Shown one piece after another: positions 1 through 7,246 of a DNA stretch of 45,014 nucleotides. The notes below the pieces were generated by a model that saw only the letters and a list, made by a program, of their open reading frames with translations, had not been told where the DNA came from and did not search any database. The position numbers were made by a program, and so were the translations under genes. Every line of letters starts with the position of its first letter. Within the stretch, counting starts at the first letter, position 1. The DNA is from Clostridiales bacterium (GTDB lineage Bacteria > Bacillota > Clostridia > Christensenellales > CAG-138), in the NCBI GenBank assembly GCA_918244965.1, contig CAKJYC010000014.1, positions 1 through 45,014 on the forward strand. Direction: 5' to 3'.

Positions 1-2
1 CC

Positions 3-131
3 TTCGACGACTTCAAAAACCAACTCGCCGTTCGTCAGCGGCAGTACAACAATTTCCCCATGCGACCCCTACTTTGGCACTCGCCTAAGGACACGCTCTT
101 TTCATTCCCTCACTTTGTCACATATCATTGA
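3..131 (+). pseudogene. C-terminal fragment of a DDE-type transposase/integrase
   Basis: An open frame enters from the left edge and ends at a TGA at 129-131, giving about 42 residues. It contains YNNFPMRPLLWHSP, which resembles the C-terminal end of rve-type integrase cores in insertion sequences of gut Clostridia. Only the tail is visible, so I cannot tell whether the element is intact outside the window. The family assignment rests on one short motif and is tentative. No terminal inverted repeat could be confirmed between the stop and the ABC-F promoter at 172. Confidence 0.5.
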
Positions 132-171
132 CAAACCTACACGAGCAGTTTATCCCGTTCGAGTAAGGCGC

Positions 172-200
172 TTGACAGGATCCCGGACGGATGATACAAT
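172..200 (+). promoter_or_regulatory. sigma-A promoter of the ABC-F gene
   Basis: TTGACA (172-177) and TACAAT (195-200) are separated by 17 bp. Transcription would start near 207, giving a leader of nearly 200 nt before the ABC-F start codon. Confidence 0.8.
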
Positions 201-212
201 ACCGAAAAACAG

Positions 213-317
213 CAGGAGGCAACCGAGCGAATGCGCAACTGATCCGTCTTTTTTCGAGAACGCCGCCCGATCCGATCGGGTGGATTGATGTTGCCGAAAA
301 TGCGGATCACCCTCCTG
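213..317 (+). promoter_or_regulatory. structured 5' leader with a three-codon upstream ORF
   Basis: AGGAGG (214-219) precedes ATG CGC AAC TGA (231-242), a possible peptide Met-Arg-Asn. CAGGAGG (213-219) can pair with CCTCCTG (311-317), and TGATCCG (240-246) with CGGATCA (303-309), so the uORF ribosome-binding site and stop codon are both in stems. A local hairpin CCCGAT/ATCGGG lies between. A ribosome on the uORF would open these stems. Translation of the uORF is inferred. Confidence 0.45.
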
Positions 318-349
318 TTTCATACCCGGCCCAGGCCGGTTCTTCGGGT

Positions 350-382
350 CGTTCCCTGTCTTCGGCAGCGGAACGATTTTTG
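350..382 (+). terminator. attenuator-like intrinsic terminator in the ABC-F leader
   Basis: CGTTCC-CTG (350-358) pairs with CAG-(C)-GGAACG (366-375), with one bulged C and the loop TCTTCGG. ATTTTT follows at 376-381. It lies just before the ABC-F Shine-Dalgarno (AAGGA at 387-391), so termination here would block expression. Confidence 0.6.
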
Positions 383-400
383 TGTTAAGGATGTGATTCT

Positions 401-1936
401 ATGATACAGGCAAGAAATCTTACGATCACGATCGACCGTGACACCAAGACGATCGTTGAGGATCTCTCTTTTACGGTGCCGGACGGCGCGAAGGTCGCGC
501 TGATCGGCGAGGAGGGCAACGGCAAATCGACGCTTCTCCGGTGGCTGTACGATCCCGCGCTCGTCGAGAGCTATGCGACCGTGACCGGCGACGCGTCTAT
601 CCCCGGCACGAAGGGCTATCTTCCGCAGGATCTGCCCAAGGCCGACCGCAAGCTGTCCGTGTACGAATACCTGACGGCGCACTGCCGCGAGGACGCGCTT
701 TCGCCCAAGGCGCTGTCCCGCGCGATGAAGGATGTGAATCTGCCCTTCGACCTCGCGTATTCGGATCAGCAGATGAACACGCTGTCCGGCGGCGAGCGCG
801 TGAAGCTGGCTTTGGCTGTGCTGCTCATCAACGACTGCGACGTGCTGTTGTTGGACGAGCCGAGCAACGACCTCGACCTCGAAACGCTTCAGTGGCTTGA
901 ACGGTTCCTGAAAACCGTCCGAAAGACCGTGCTGTACATCTCGCACGACGAGGTGCTGCTTTCGCGCACGGCGGAGGCGGTCATCCACCTTGAGATGGTG
1001 CGGCGCAAGAAGATCCCGCGGGCGACGGCCGCGAACATCCCGTATGATGCATACATGCAGCGGCGCGAGGCGGCATTTACGCATCAGGCGCAGGTCGCGC
1101 AGTTCGAGCAGAAGGCGTTTCGCGAAAAGAAAGAGCGCTATCTTGCGATCTACAACGCGGTCGATCATGCGCAGGCGACGCTCACGCGACAGGATCCGTC
1201 AACCGGGCGGCTGCTCAAAAAGAAGATGCACACCGTGACCTCGATCGGGCGGCGGCTCGAAAAGGAGCAGGAGAACCTGACCGAAGCGCCGGAAGCGGAA
1301 TGGGCGATCCTTCCGAAGTGGCTCGGCGGCGAGGTCAAAAACGGACGCACGGTGCTTGCATACGGCCCTGCAACGCTGGCTTTGGGGGACCGTGTGCTCT
1401 CCGAAAGCGTCGCGCTTCGCATCACGGGGCCCCAACGCGTCTGCATCGTCGGACGCAACGGCTGCGGCAAGACGACGCTGCTGAAAACGCTCGTGCCGGA
1501 GATCGAACGGCGCGGATACAACGTATTCTATATGCCGCAGACCTACGCCGATCTGTTGCCTTTGGACGCGCTCCCGGAAGCGTTCCTTGCGCCGGACGGG
1601 GACAAGGCGTCCGTCACCGAGGCGCGGATCTTTCTCGGCAGCATGAAGTACACGACCGACGAAATGGCGCACCCGATCCGCGCGCTGTCCGGCGGACAGC
1701 AGGCAAAGCTGCTTTTATTGAAGGCGATCCTCGACCGTGCGGACGTGCTGGTGCTCGACGAGCCGACGCGCAACCTCTCCCCGCTGTCCGCGCCTGCGGT
1801 GCGCACGCTTCTCAAGGAATTTCGCGGCGCGATCCTGATGGTCACGCATGACCGCAGGCTGATCGCGGAGGCCGCCACGCGCGTGCTGCAGCTCACCGAA
1901 ACCGGGCTCGTTCCGTTCGACACGTCGACGCTTTAG
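401..1936 (+). CDS. ABC-F family ATPase (ribosome-associated, possible antibiotic resistance factor)
   Basis: A 511-residue soluble protein with two ATP-binding cassettes and no membrane segments. Cassette 1 has Walker A GEEGNGKST (36-44), signature LSGGERVKL and Walker B LLLDEPSNDLDL. Cassette 2 has GRNGCGKTT, LSGGQQAKL and VLVLDEPTRNLSPLS. The region between the cassettes is rich in charged residues, as in the ABC-F linker that reaches into the ribosome. ABC-F proteins either act as translation factors or protect ribosomes from lincosamide, pleuromutilin, streptogramin or macrolide drugs. The attenuator-like leader favours a drug-inducible role, but the sequence alone does not show which. 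The start follows AAGGA at 387-391. Its stop codon overlaps the stop of the convergent ZIP gene by three bases. Confidence 0.85.
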   Translation: MIQARNLTITIDRDTKTIVEDLSFTVPDGAKVALIGEEGNGKSTLLRWLYDPALVESYATVTGDASIPGTKGYLPQDLPKADRKLSVYEYLTAHCREDALSPKALSRAMKDVNLPFDLAYSDQQMNTLSGGERVKLALAVLLINDCDVLLLDEPSNDLDLETLQWLERFLKTVRKTVLYISHDEVLLSRTAEAVIHLEMVRRKKIPRATAANIPYDAYMQRREAAFTHQAQVAQFEQKAFREKKERYLAIYNAVDHAQATLTRQDPSTGRLLKKKMHTVTSIGRRLEKEQENLTEAPEAEWAILPKWLGGEVKNGRTVLAYGPATLALGDRVLSESVALRITGPQRVCIVGRNGCGKTTLLKTLVPEIERRGYNVFYMPQTYADLLPLDALPEAFLAPDGDKASVTEARIFLGSMKYTTDEMAHPIRALSGGQQAKLLLLKAILDRADVLVLDEPTRNLSPLSAPAVRTLLKEFRGAILMVTHDRRLIAEAATRVLQLTETGLVPFDTSTL

Positions 1937-2688
1937 CCGAGCAGCAGGTCCATGCCCGTCATCAGCGCAAATCCGCCGAACACGAAGAGCGTGCCCGCGA
2001 CCGGGCGTTTTCCGAACGTGTCCGGCAAAAGCTCAAACCCGGTCACATAGGCCATCGCACCCGCAGCAAACGCGAGAAGCCACGGCAGCGCGGGCACGGC
2101 GAAGCGCGCAAGCAGGATCGTGACTGCGCCCGCGATCGGTTCGGATACCCCGGACAGCACACCGAGAAGCAGCGCCCTCCCCCGCCCGACGCCCGCGGCA
2201 TGCAGCGGCAGCGATACGATCGCGCCTTCGGGAAGGTTCTGCAGCGCGATCCCGACCGACAGCGAGAGCGCGCCCATTGCCGTAACGGCCGTGCTGCCGG
2301 ACAGCAGCCCCGCATACGCCGCGCCGACCGCCATGCCCTCCGGAATGTTGTGCAGGCATACCGAAAAGACGAGAAGGCGCGTCGAATGCGACACGCGCCC
2401 GGCATGCTCGATGCGGCAGGAGATACGGTCCCACGCCGCCAGCAGGCCCGCACCGAGCAAAAAGCCGAGCGCCGCGGGCAGCCATACGACCCCGCCGCTT
2501 CGTTCCGTCTCCTCCATGGCAGGCAGCAGCAGGCTGAACACGCTCGCCGCGGCCATGATCCCCGCCGCCGCGTCCGAAAGGAAGCCTTCGAGACGGCGGA
2601 CCCGTTCCGCCCTCACAAGCAGCACGCCCGCCGCGCCGAGGGACGTTCCCAGAAACGGCAGCAAAAGGCCGCGTATTGCCTCGCCCAT
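1933..2688 (-). CDS. ZIP family divalent metal transporter
   Basis: A hydrophobic protein of 251 residues with about eight membrane segments. It carries the two ZIP metal-binding signatures HNIPEGMAVG and NLPEGAIVSLPL in the central helices, as in ZupT-type zinc/iron importers, so it probably moves Zn2+ or Fe2+ into the cytoplasm. I chose the start at 2688 because an upstream in-frame ATG (2709) lies ahead of a strong AAAGGAGG whose spacing fits the 2688 codon. The gene is monocistronic and convergent with the ABC-F gene. I saw no convincing promoter or metal-responsive operator upstream. Confidence 0.85.
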   Translation of the reverse strand: MGEAIRGLLLPFLGTSLGAAGVLLVRAERVRRLEGFLSDAAAGIMAAASVFSLLLPAMEETERSGGVVWLPAALGFLLGAGLLAAWDRISCRIEHAGRVSHSTRLLVFSVCLHNIPEGMAVGAAYAGLLSGSTAVTAMGALSLSVGIALQNLPEGAIVSLPLHAAGVGRGRALLLGVLSGVSEPIAGAVTILLARFAVPALPWLLAFAAGAMAYVTGFELLPDTFGKRPVAGTLFVFGGFALMTGMDLLLG

Positions 2689-2778
2689 CGTTCCCCCTCC
2701 TTTTGACATTCTTCTGCTATCGTATGCCGGGCAGACGTCGAACGGTGAAAAACGGTCGCGGATTTGTGCTCATTTTCC

Positions 2779-2808
2779 TTGACAAACCGGCACAAGCGGC
2801 GGTATACT
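2779..2808 (+). promoter_or_regulatory. sigma-A promoter of yegP
   Basis: TTGACA (2779-2784) and TATACT (2803-2808) are spaced by 18 bp. A leader hairpin GGAAACGGGC / GCCGTTTCC with ACAA loop follows at about 2814-2836. Confidence 0.7.
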
Positions 2809-2903
2809 GAAACCGGAAACGGGCACAAGCCGTTTCCCTGAAAACGTGCACGCGGCGGGCCGTTTGTCCGTCAAATTTTACAGAATCAGAAAGGAACAGG
2901 ATT

Positions 2904-3275
2904 ATGGGAAAGTTTGAAGTCAAAGAAGTGAAATCCGGCATCAAGTTCAATCTGAAGGCCGGCAACGGCGAGATCATCGCGGTCAGCGAGATCTACACCA
3001 CCGAGAGCGCCTGCATGAACGGCATTGAGAGCGTCCGCAAGTCCTGCCTCGGCGAGATCGAGGATCAGACGGTCGAGGGCTTCGAGCAGAAGAAGCATCC
3101 GAAATTTGAGGTCTACAAGGACAAGGCCGGCGAATTCCGCTTCCGTCTGAAGGCGAGAAACGGCGAGATCGTCGCCACCGGCGAAGGCTACAAGGCCAAG
3201 GCCAGCTGCCTGAAGGGCATCGAGAGCATCAAGAAGAACGCACCCGAAGCGCCCGTCGTCAAGGTCGAGGAATAA
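2904..3275 (+). CDS. YegP family protein (two DUF1508 repeats)
   Basis: A 123-residue cytoplasmic protein made of two copies of the DUF1508 unit. Copy 1 is about residues 1-58 (KFEVKEV..FNLKAGNGEIIAVSE..GIESV) and copy 2 about 66-115 (KFEVYKD..FRFRLKARNGEIVATGE..GIESI). The biochemical role of YegP proteins is not established. The gene has its own promoter, an AAAGGA ribosome-binding site and a strong terminator, so it is monocistronic and likely well expressed. Confidence 0.85.
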   Translation: MGKFEVKEVKSGIKFNLKAGNGEIIAVSEIYTTESACMNGIESVRKSCLGEIEDQTVEGFEQKKHPKFEVYKDKAGEFRFRLKARNGEIVATGEGYKAKASCLKGIESIKKNAPEAPVVKVEE

Positions 3276-3290
3276 CCTCCGCACGCTGCA

Positions 3291-3317
3291 GGGAGAGCAA
3301 CCGCTCTCCCTTTTTTT
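3291..3317 (+). terminator. intrinsic terminator of yegP
   Basis: GGGAGAGC (3291-3298) and GCTCTCCC (3303-3310) form a perfect 8-bp stem with a four-base loop, followed by seven T residues. Confidence 0.9.
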
Positions 3318-3333
3318 GCGCGGATGCGTCCGG

Positions 3334-3362
3334 TTGCGTTTTCATGCCGCAAGTGATATACT
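3334..3362 (+). promoter_or_regulatory. sigma-A promoter of the lipase gene, extended -10
   Basis: TTGCGT (3334-3339), 17 bp, TATACT (3357-3362), with TGA directly before the -10 box (extended -10). Confidence 0.65.
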
Positions 3363-3418
3363 GTAAAAAAACAAAGAAAGGATCGGCCTGTTCCCGTCCG
3401 GACTGGCCGGAACGTGTT

Positions 3419-4819
3419 ATGCGATCCTGTATTCTGGTGCTGCTGACGGTTCTGCTGCTGCTCTCTGCCGGGTGCGGCAACGCCGCAACGTCCTCCCCCG
3501 TCGCGGCGGAGACGTCGGAACCGATCCTTCTCGTCCCCGTCGAAGCGCAATCGTCCGCCGCGCAGGAGCAACCGTCCGCGGATGCACCGAAGTACGACTT
3601 GTTGCCGGTTTGGGACGGCACGCTGTTTGCAGAGTCCTCTCTGCTGTTCAACAAGGATCTGGCGGTGCTGTGCGCCGATTTTTCCGAGCACGCATACGAC
3701 ACAGCGCGGATGAAAAAGCGGCTCGACGAACTTGACTTCGATGCGTACGAGACCTATAACTACACTGCGAACGATTCCCTCGGCACATACCGAGGCGATA
3801 ACTGCTTTGTGATCGCGCACGCCACGCTGAATGTCTCCGGCGAGCAGACGACCGTACTCTGCGTCTTCTGCAGAGGAACGGACACAAACGGCGAAAGGCT
3901 CGGCGACTGGCTGAAGGGAAATCCGTTCAGCAACAAAAGACGGTTAGGCGAATACCTCGTCTGGCAAAACATCTATGATTTCTATACCGACGTCAAAAAA
4001 GGTCTGAACGACTACCGGCGGAAGCATCCCGAAATCACCGACGCGACCCGGCTGAAGGTCCTGCTCACCGGTCACAGCCTCGGCGGCGCTGCGGCGAATC
4101 TTTGCGGCGCGGCATTCAATCTCTCGGTCGGCGGAGGGGACTGGTGGTCCGACCGGATCCGCAAGTCCGATATCTTCGTATACACCTACGGCGCAATCAA
4201 AACGACCGTTGCCGACCGCATTACTGCGGAGGGCTTTGAAAACATTCACAACATCTATAATTACTACGACATCTTTCTGCCGACCGGCTACCTCGGCGAC
4301 CTGGGCGTTAGCTCGATGCGTTCGGTCTTCGGGCATTTTGATTACTATCAGGACGAGCGGTTCCACGATGAAGAATACGGGTTTTATATCGGCGACGAAA
4401 TGTCCCGCTTCTCCTATGCGAATCATGATATCAAGAAAAACTACATCCCCGCCATGCGGTATGAGCGCGATGTCGGCGGACTGCTGAAATACGGCTGTCT
4501 GCTCGACGTGCCGGATGAACCGACGTTGGCTCCCGTGACGACGGCGCCATCCTCCGATTCGGCCCTCGTTCCGGACGGAACCTACGTCCAGTACGTCTAC
4601 GGCTACCCCCTGAACAGCTTCACCTTCTACGGCGATCACCGTGTTTCGATGAGCGCGCTCGGCATCAACGGCGATGGCACGTATGTGATCAAGGACGGCG
4701 TGATCACGATCGAATACTATACGAATATCAGCAATACCCCATGCGTGTGGCGCGCGTCGTTTTCCATGCGCGGCGACAGCATTTTTCTCGACGGCGACGA
4801 GCTGATCCGTGAAAACTGA
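3419..4819 (+). CDS. lipoprotein with class 3 lipase domain
   Basis: A 466-residue protein starting with a lipoprotein signal peptide (hydrophobic stretch then LSAGC lipobox near residue 20), so it is predicted to be anchored to the outer face of the membrane. An alpha/beta-hydrolase core follows. LTGHSLGGAA holds the nucleophilic Ser220 in GHSLG, as in lipase_3 proteins acting on acylglycerols. After a threonine/serine/proline linker (about 365-380), the last 80 residues look like a separate beta-rich domain that I do not recognise. The ATG at 3419 is chosen because the signal peptide begins there; an earlier in-frame ATG at 3344 lies upstream of the transcription start. The ribosome-binding site is weak. 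Substrate is unknown. Confidence 0.8.
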   Translation: MRSCILVLLTVLLLLSAGCGNAATSSPVAAETSEPILLVPVEAQSSAAQEQPSADAPKYDLLPVWDGTLFAESSLLFNKDLAVLCADFSEHAYDTARMKKRLDELDFDAYETYNYTANDSLGTYRGDNCFVIAHATLNVSGEQTTVLCVFCRGTDTNGERLGDWLKGNPFSNKRRLGEYLVWQNIYDFYTDVKKGLNDYRRKHPEITDATRLKVLLTGHSLGGAAANLCGAAFNLSVGGGDWWSDRIRKSDIFVYTYGAIKTTVADRITAEGFENIHNIYNYYDIFLPTGYLGDLGVSSMRSVFGHFDYYQDERFHDEEYGFYIGDEMSRFSYANHDIKKNYIPAMRYERDVGGLLKYGCLLDVPDEPTLAPVTTAPSSDSALVPDGTYVQYVYGYPLNSFTFYGDHRVSMSALGINGDGTYVIKDGVITIEYYTNISNTPCVWRASFSMRGDSIFLDGDELIREN

Positions 4820-4839
4820 CCTGCACCGAAGCACAAAAC

Positions 4840-4866
4840 CCGCCCGGATTCCGGGCGGTTTTTTTT
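4840..4866 (+). terminator. intrinsic terminator after the lipase gene
   Basis: CCGCCCGG (4840-4847) and CCGGGCGG (4851-4858), loop ATT, followed by eight T residues. Confidence 0.9.
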
Positions 4867-4884
4867 AATAATGTTCACACTCTG

Positions 4885-4916
4885 TTGACAAACTTGTGTC
4901 ATCCGGATGGTATAAT
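4885..4916 (+). promoter_or_regulatory. sigma-A promoter of the M15 peptidase gene
   Basis: TATAAT (4911-4916) is preceded by TGG, an extended -10. TTGACA (4885-4890) lies 20 bp upstream, longer than ideal, which the extended -10 may offset. Confidence 0.65.
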
Positions 4917-4946
4917 GAAGATACTGAAATCCAGGAAGAGGCGTTT

Positions 4947-6371
4947 GTGAAGCTCCCCGAATTCTCGAAAAAACAGACGATCCTGATCGGCGCGCTCGGC
5001 GGCGTGCTGCTTTGCGCGCTCATTCTGCTGATCGCACTGCTCGCCCGGCCTGCGGCGACCGTCATAACGGACGCGCCGGACCTTGAAGCCGGAGATGAGG
5101 ACGTCGAATGGATCGGCGAGGGCGTCGTTTCACTCAAAGAGCAGGCGACTCCGCCGCCCGATCTTGTGCTGACCTTTCGCCCCGACGCGGAGCATCCCTT
5201 CCCAGAAAACCGCACGGTGCTGAAGCTCTCCGAGCCGTACACGATCGGCGGCACGGTCTACTCGAACTATCCGCTCGACAACGTGACCGTCACGATCACC
5301 TGCGCGCACAACAACCAGCCGCCCTATCCGTACAAGAAATCCGTCCATTTCAAGCAGCGCGGGGCGGGCGTCTATACGCTGACCGACGACGGCACCGACG
5401 AGGGCGTATCGCTTGCGGCGCTTTGCGACTTTTCCGAGCTTACGGTCGGCACGCACACGCTGAAGCTCACCGCGTCCGTCAAGGGCACACGCGCCGTCGA
5501 GCTGTTCCGCTGCACGTTCCGCGTCGTCGGCGAGCTCTGGGAGACGATCGATAAAGAGGCCTTCCCGGATTCCTACCGCGAGGCGATGAAGTTCTTCGGC
5601 GACGAAAAGAAGTTCATCTACCGCTACCAGTGGGTCAACGGCCGTTATATCATCGCCGATCCGGCCTGGGAGGACACGTACATCACCGAGATTCCGGGCT
5701 ATCCGAACGGCACGCCGTGGCGAGTGCACGTCGACGCGGTCCCGTATATGGAAAAGGCGTTCGAGTACCTGAACACGAGCTATGTGCGCGTACACGGCTC
5801 GAACGGCGACACCGGCGTGATCAGGGCGATCGACCTCATCACCGAATACAACGGCTGCTACGTCTCGCGCTTTACGTCGAGCCTCAAGGCGATCAGCCAC
5901 CACACGTTCGGCACGGCGGTCGACCTGAACGCCTCGATGGAGCCGAATAAAAACAACGACAAGAACACCAAGGTCATCGACGACGACGTGAAGGGCCACC
6001 TTGTCTACAACGGCATTCTCGAAGAGAACGGGATCCCGTACTACGATTTCACCTACGACGGCACGTACAAAACCGATCCGAACGGCGTACCGCAGACCTG
6101 CGTGAACTACCTGCTGTACGAGCTCGGCTTCTTCCGCGCGGGCTTCAAATGGGCGCACTACTACAAATCCACGAGCGACGCCATGCACTTCTGCCTGAGC
6201 GAGCATGTGACCTATGACCACGAGCATAAAACGTACGGCCTGCGCAAGGTGTATAAATACGCCGAGCCGGTTTTGGAGCCCACGGCGGAACCTTCCGGAT
6301 CGCCCGCGCCGAGCGACGGATCGCCCGCGCCGACCGATGCTGCGACGCTCGCAATTGTGACCGGTCCGTGA
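4947..6371 (+). CDS. M15 family (VanY-like) D-alanyl-D-alanine carboxypeptidase
   Basis: A 474-residue membrane-anchored protein. A hydrophobic helix near residues 10-32 follows a short basic N-terminus, then a beta-rich extracellular region (about 80-205). The catalytic domain has the M15 zinc signature SHHTFGTAVD (Ser317, His319, Asp326) and the downstream WAHYYKSTSDAMHF with His414 as third ligand. Such enzymes trim the terminal D-Ala from peptidoglycan stem peptides. The C-terminus is a Pro/Ser/Thr-rich tail. I chose GTG 4947 because AGGAAGAGG sits just upstream; the ATG at 4896 lies inside the promoter. No vanS/vanR or ligase gene is nearby, so this is more likely wall remodelling than glycopeptide resistance. 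Confidence 0.8.
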   Translation: MKLPEFSKKQTILIGALGGVLLCALILLIALLARPAATVITDAPDLEAGDEDVEWIGEGVVSLKEQATPPPDLVLTFRPDAEHPFPENRTVLKLSEPYTIGGTVYSNYPLDNVTVTITCAHNNQPPYPYKKSVHFKQRGAGVYTLTDDGTDEGVSLAALCDFSELTVGTHTLKLTASVKGTRAVELFRCTFRVVGELWETIDKEAFPDSYREAMKFFGDEKKFIYRYQWVNGRYIIADPAWEDTYITEIPGYPNGTPWRVHVDAVPYMEKAFEYLNTSYVRVHGSNGDTGVIRAIDLITEYNGCYVSRFTSSLKAISHHTFGTAVDLNASMEPNKNNDKNTKVIDDDVKGHLVYNGILEENGIPYYDFTYDGTYKTDPNGVPQTCVNYLLYELGFFRAGFKWAHYYKSTSDAMHFCLSEHVTYDHEHKTYGLRKVYKYAEPVLEPTAEPSGSPAPSDGSPAPTDAATLAIVTGP

Positions 6372-6456
6372 AGGAAAACCGGATAAAATACTGCCGGTTT
6401 GTAACCCTGGTGTGAATAATCGGATATTTTGAAAACAGAGTATAAAGAAACATCGA

Positions 6457-6480
6457 AAACCGGCACAAGCCGGTTTTTTT
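6457..6480 (+). terminator. intrinsic terminator after the M15 gene
   Basis: AAACCGGC, loop ACAA, GCCGGTTT, then a run of T residues to 6480. It lies only 30 bp before the next start codon. Confidence 0.85.
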
Positions 6481-6510
6481 GTGCTACAGTACGCTTACGG
6501 AGGTGGCCCT

Positions 6511-7140
6511 ATGAAGAATCTGAAACGGTTTGCACTGACGCTGCTTGCAGCGCTGTGCCTTGCTTTTCCGCTGATCGAAACGCCTGCGCTGGCGGAAGAA
6601 AACAGGTCCTCCACGCTGGAGAAGCAGGATGAAGAGGCCCTGATCGAGCAGATCCGCGACACGTACAAGAAGGCGAAGAAGGCCGCTCACCGGAAGAGCT
6701 TCCGGGGCTACTGCGGCAAATGCGTGAACCGTCAGCTCGTCGTGCTGGGCATCAATACAAAATACATCGGCTGCAACGGCAACCGCGCGTTCGACGTGTA
6801 CCGCGCCATGACGGAAACGACCGGCGGCTACACCGTCGTCGCCTACCCTGCAAAGGAGTACACGCTGAAGGAGGCGCTCGAAGCGATCATCCGCGACGAC
6901 CCGTACGCGCGCAACATCCTGGTCGGATTTGAGCGCGGTACCAGTAAAGCAGGCAGGAAGTACGGGCACGTGCTGTTCATCCACGGCGTCGAGGACGGCA
7001 TGCTCTACTTTGCCGAGAGCTCCCCGCGCACCGTCGACGGCAAGCGCTACAAAGAGGGCGAGCCGATCGTCTGCTCGATCGACACGTTCGTAAAGCTGTA
7101 CCGCAAGTACAAGCTGGACGGCGTCATCCATTTCACATAA
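6511..7140 (+). CDS. small secreted protein resembling a papain/NlpC-fold cysteine hydrolase
   Basis: A 209-residue protein with a signal peptide (about 1-28, cleavage near ALA-EE). The mature part has GYCGKCVNRQLVVLGI (Cys68, Cys71), a region with aromatic and Gly residues, and KYGHVLFIHGVEDG...YFAES (His153, Glu near 169). A Cys-x-x-x-Gln-Leu segment followed by GHV...DG...ES is the pattern of CHAP, NlpC/P60 and related papain-like hydrolases, so Cys71-His153 may be catalytic. I do not recognise a named family. The start is fixed by GGAGGTG eight bases upstream. No clear promoter was found between the preceding terminator and this gene. Confidence 0.55.
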   Translation: MKNLKRFALTLLAALCLAFPLIETPALAEENRSSTLEKQDEEALIEQIRDTYKKAKKAAHRKSFRGYCGKCVNRQLVVLGINTKYIGCNGNRAFDVYRAMTETTGGYTVVAYPAKEYTLKEALEAIIRDDPYARNILVGFERGTSKAGRKYGHVLFIHGVEDGMLYFAESSPRTVDGKRYKEGEPIVCSIDTFVKLYRKYKLDGVIHFT

Positions 7141-7171
7141 TACCCCATCCGGGTACACAATACATGCAGAG

Positions 7172-7197
7172 AGAGCACCGCGAAAACGGTGCTCTTT
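7172..7197 (+). terminator. intrinsic terminator after the secreted hydrolase-like gene
   Basis: AGAGCACCG (7172-7180) and CGGTGCTCT (7187-7195) with loop CGAAAA and a short T tract. A second 9-bp inverted repeat (GGCGGGAGG 7214-7222 / CCTCCCGCC 7232-7240) just beyond may serve the convergent LRR gene but lacks a U-tract. Confidence 0.65.
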
Positions 7198-7246
7198 CAT
7201 ATAGAACGGGTGCGGCGGGAGGCTCCCCCGACCTCCCGCCGATGCG

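Noticed and set aside
191-388. A 65-codon ORF in the ABC-F leader
   Set aside because: Its ATG lies inside the -10 region, so it would not be in the transcript, and its sequence has no protein-like features. It is a by-product of the structured leader.
2814-2836. Leader hairpin before yegP as a terminator or riboswitch
   Set aside because: It has a decent stem with an ACAA loop but no T-run and no conserved features, so I treat it as an ordinary 5' UTR hairpin.
4947-6371. The VanY-like gene as part of a glycopeptide resistance cluster
   Set aside because: No VanH/VanA/VanX-type genes or two-component system lie nearby, and stand-alone M15 carboxypeptidases are common in Clostridia.
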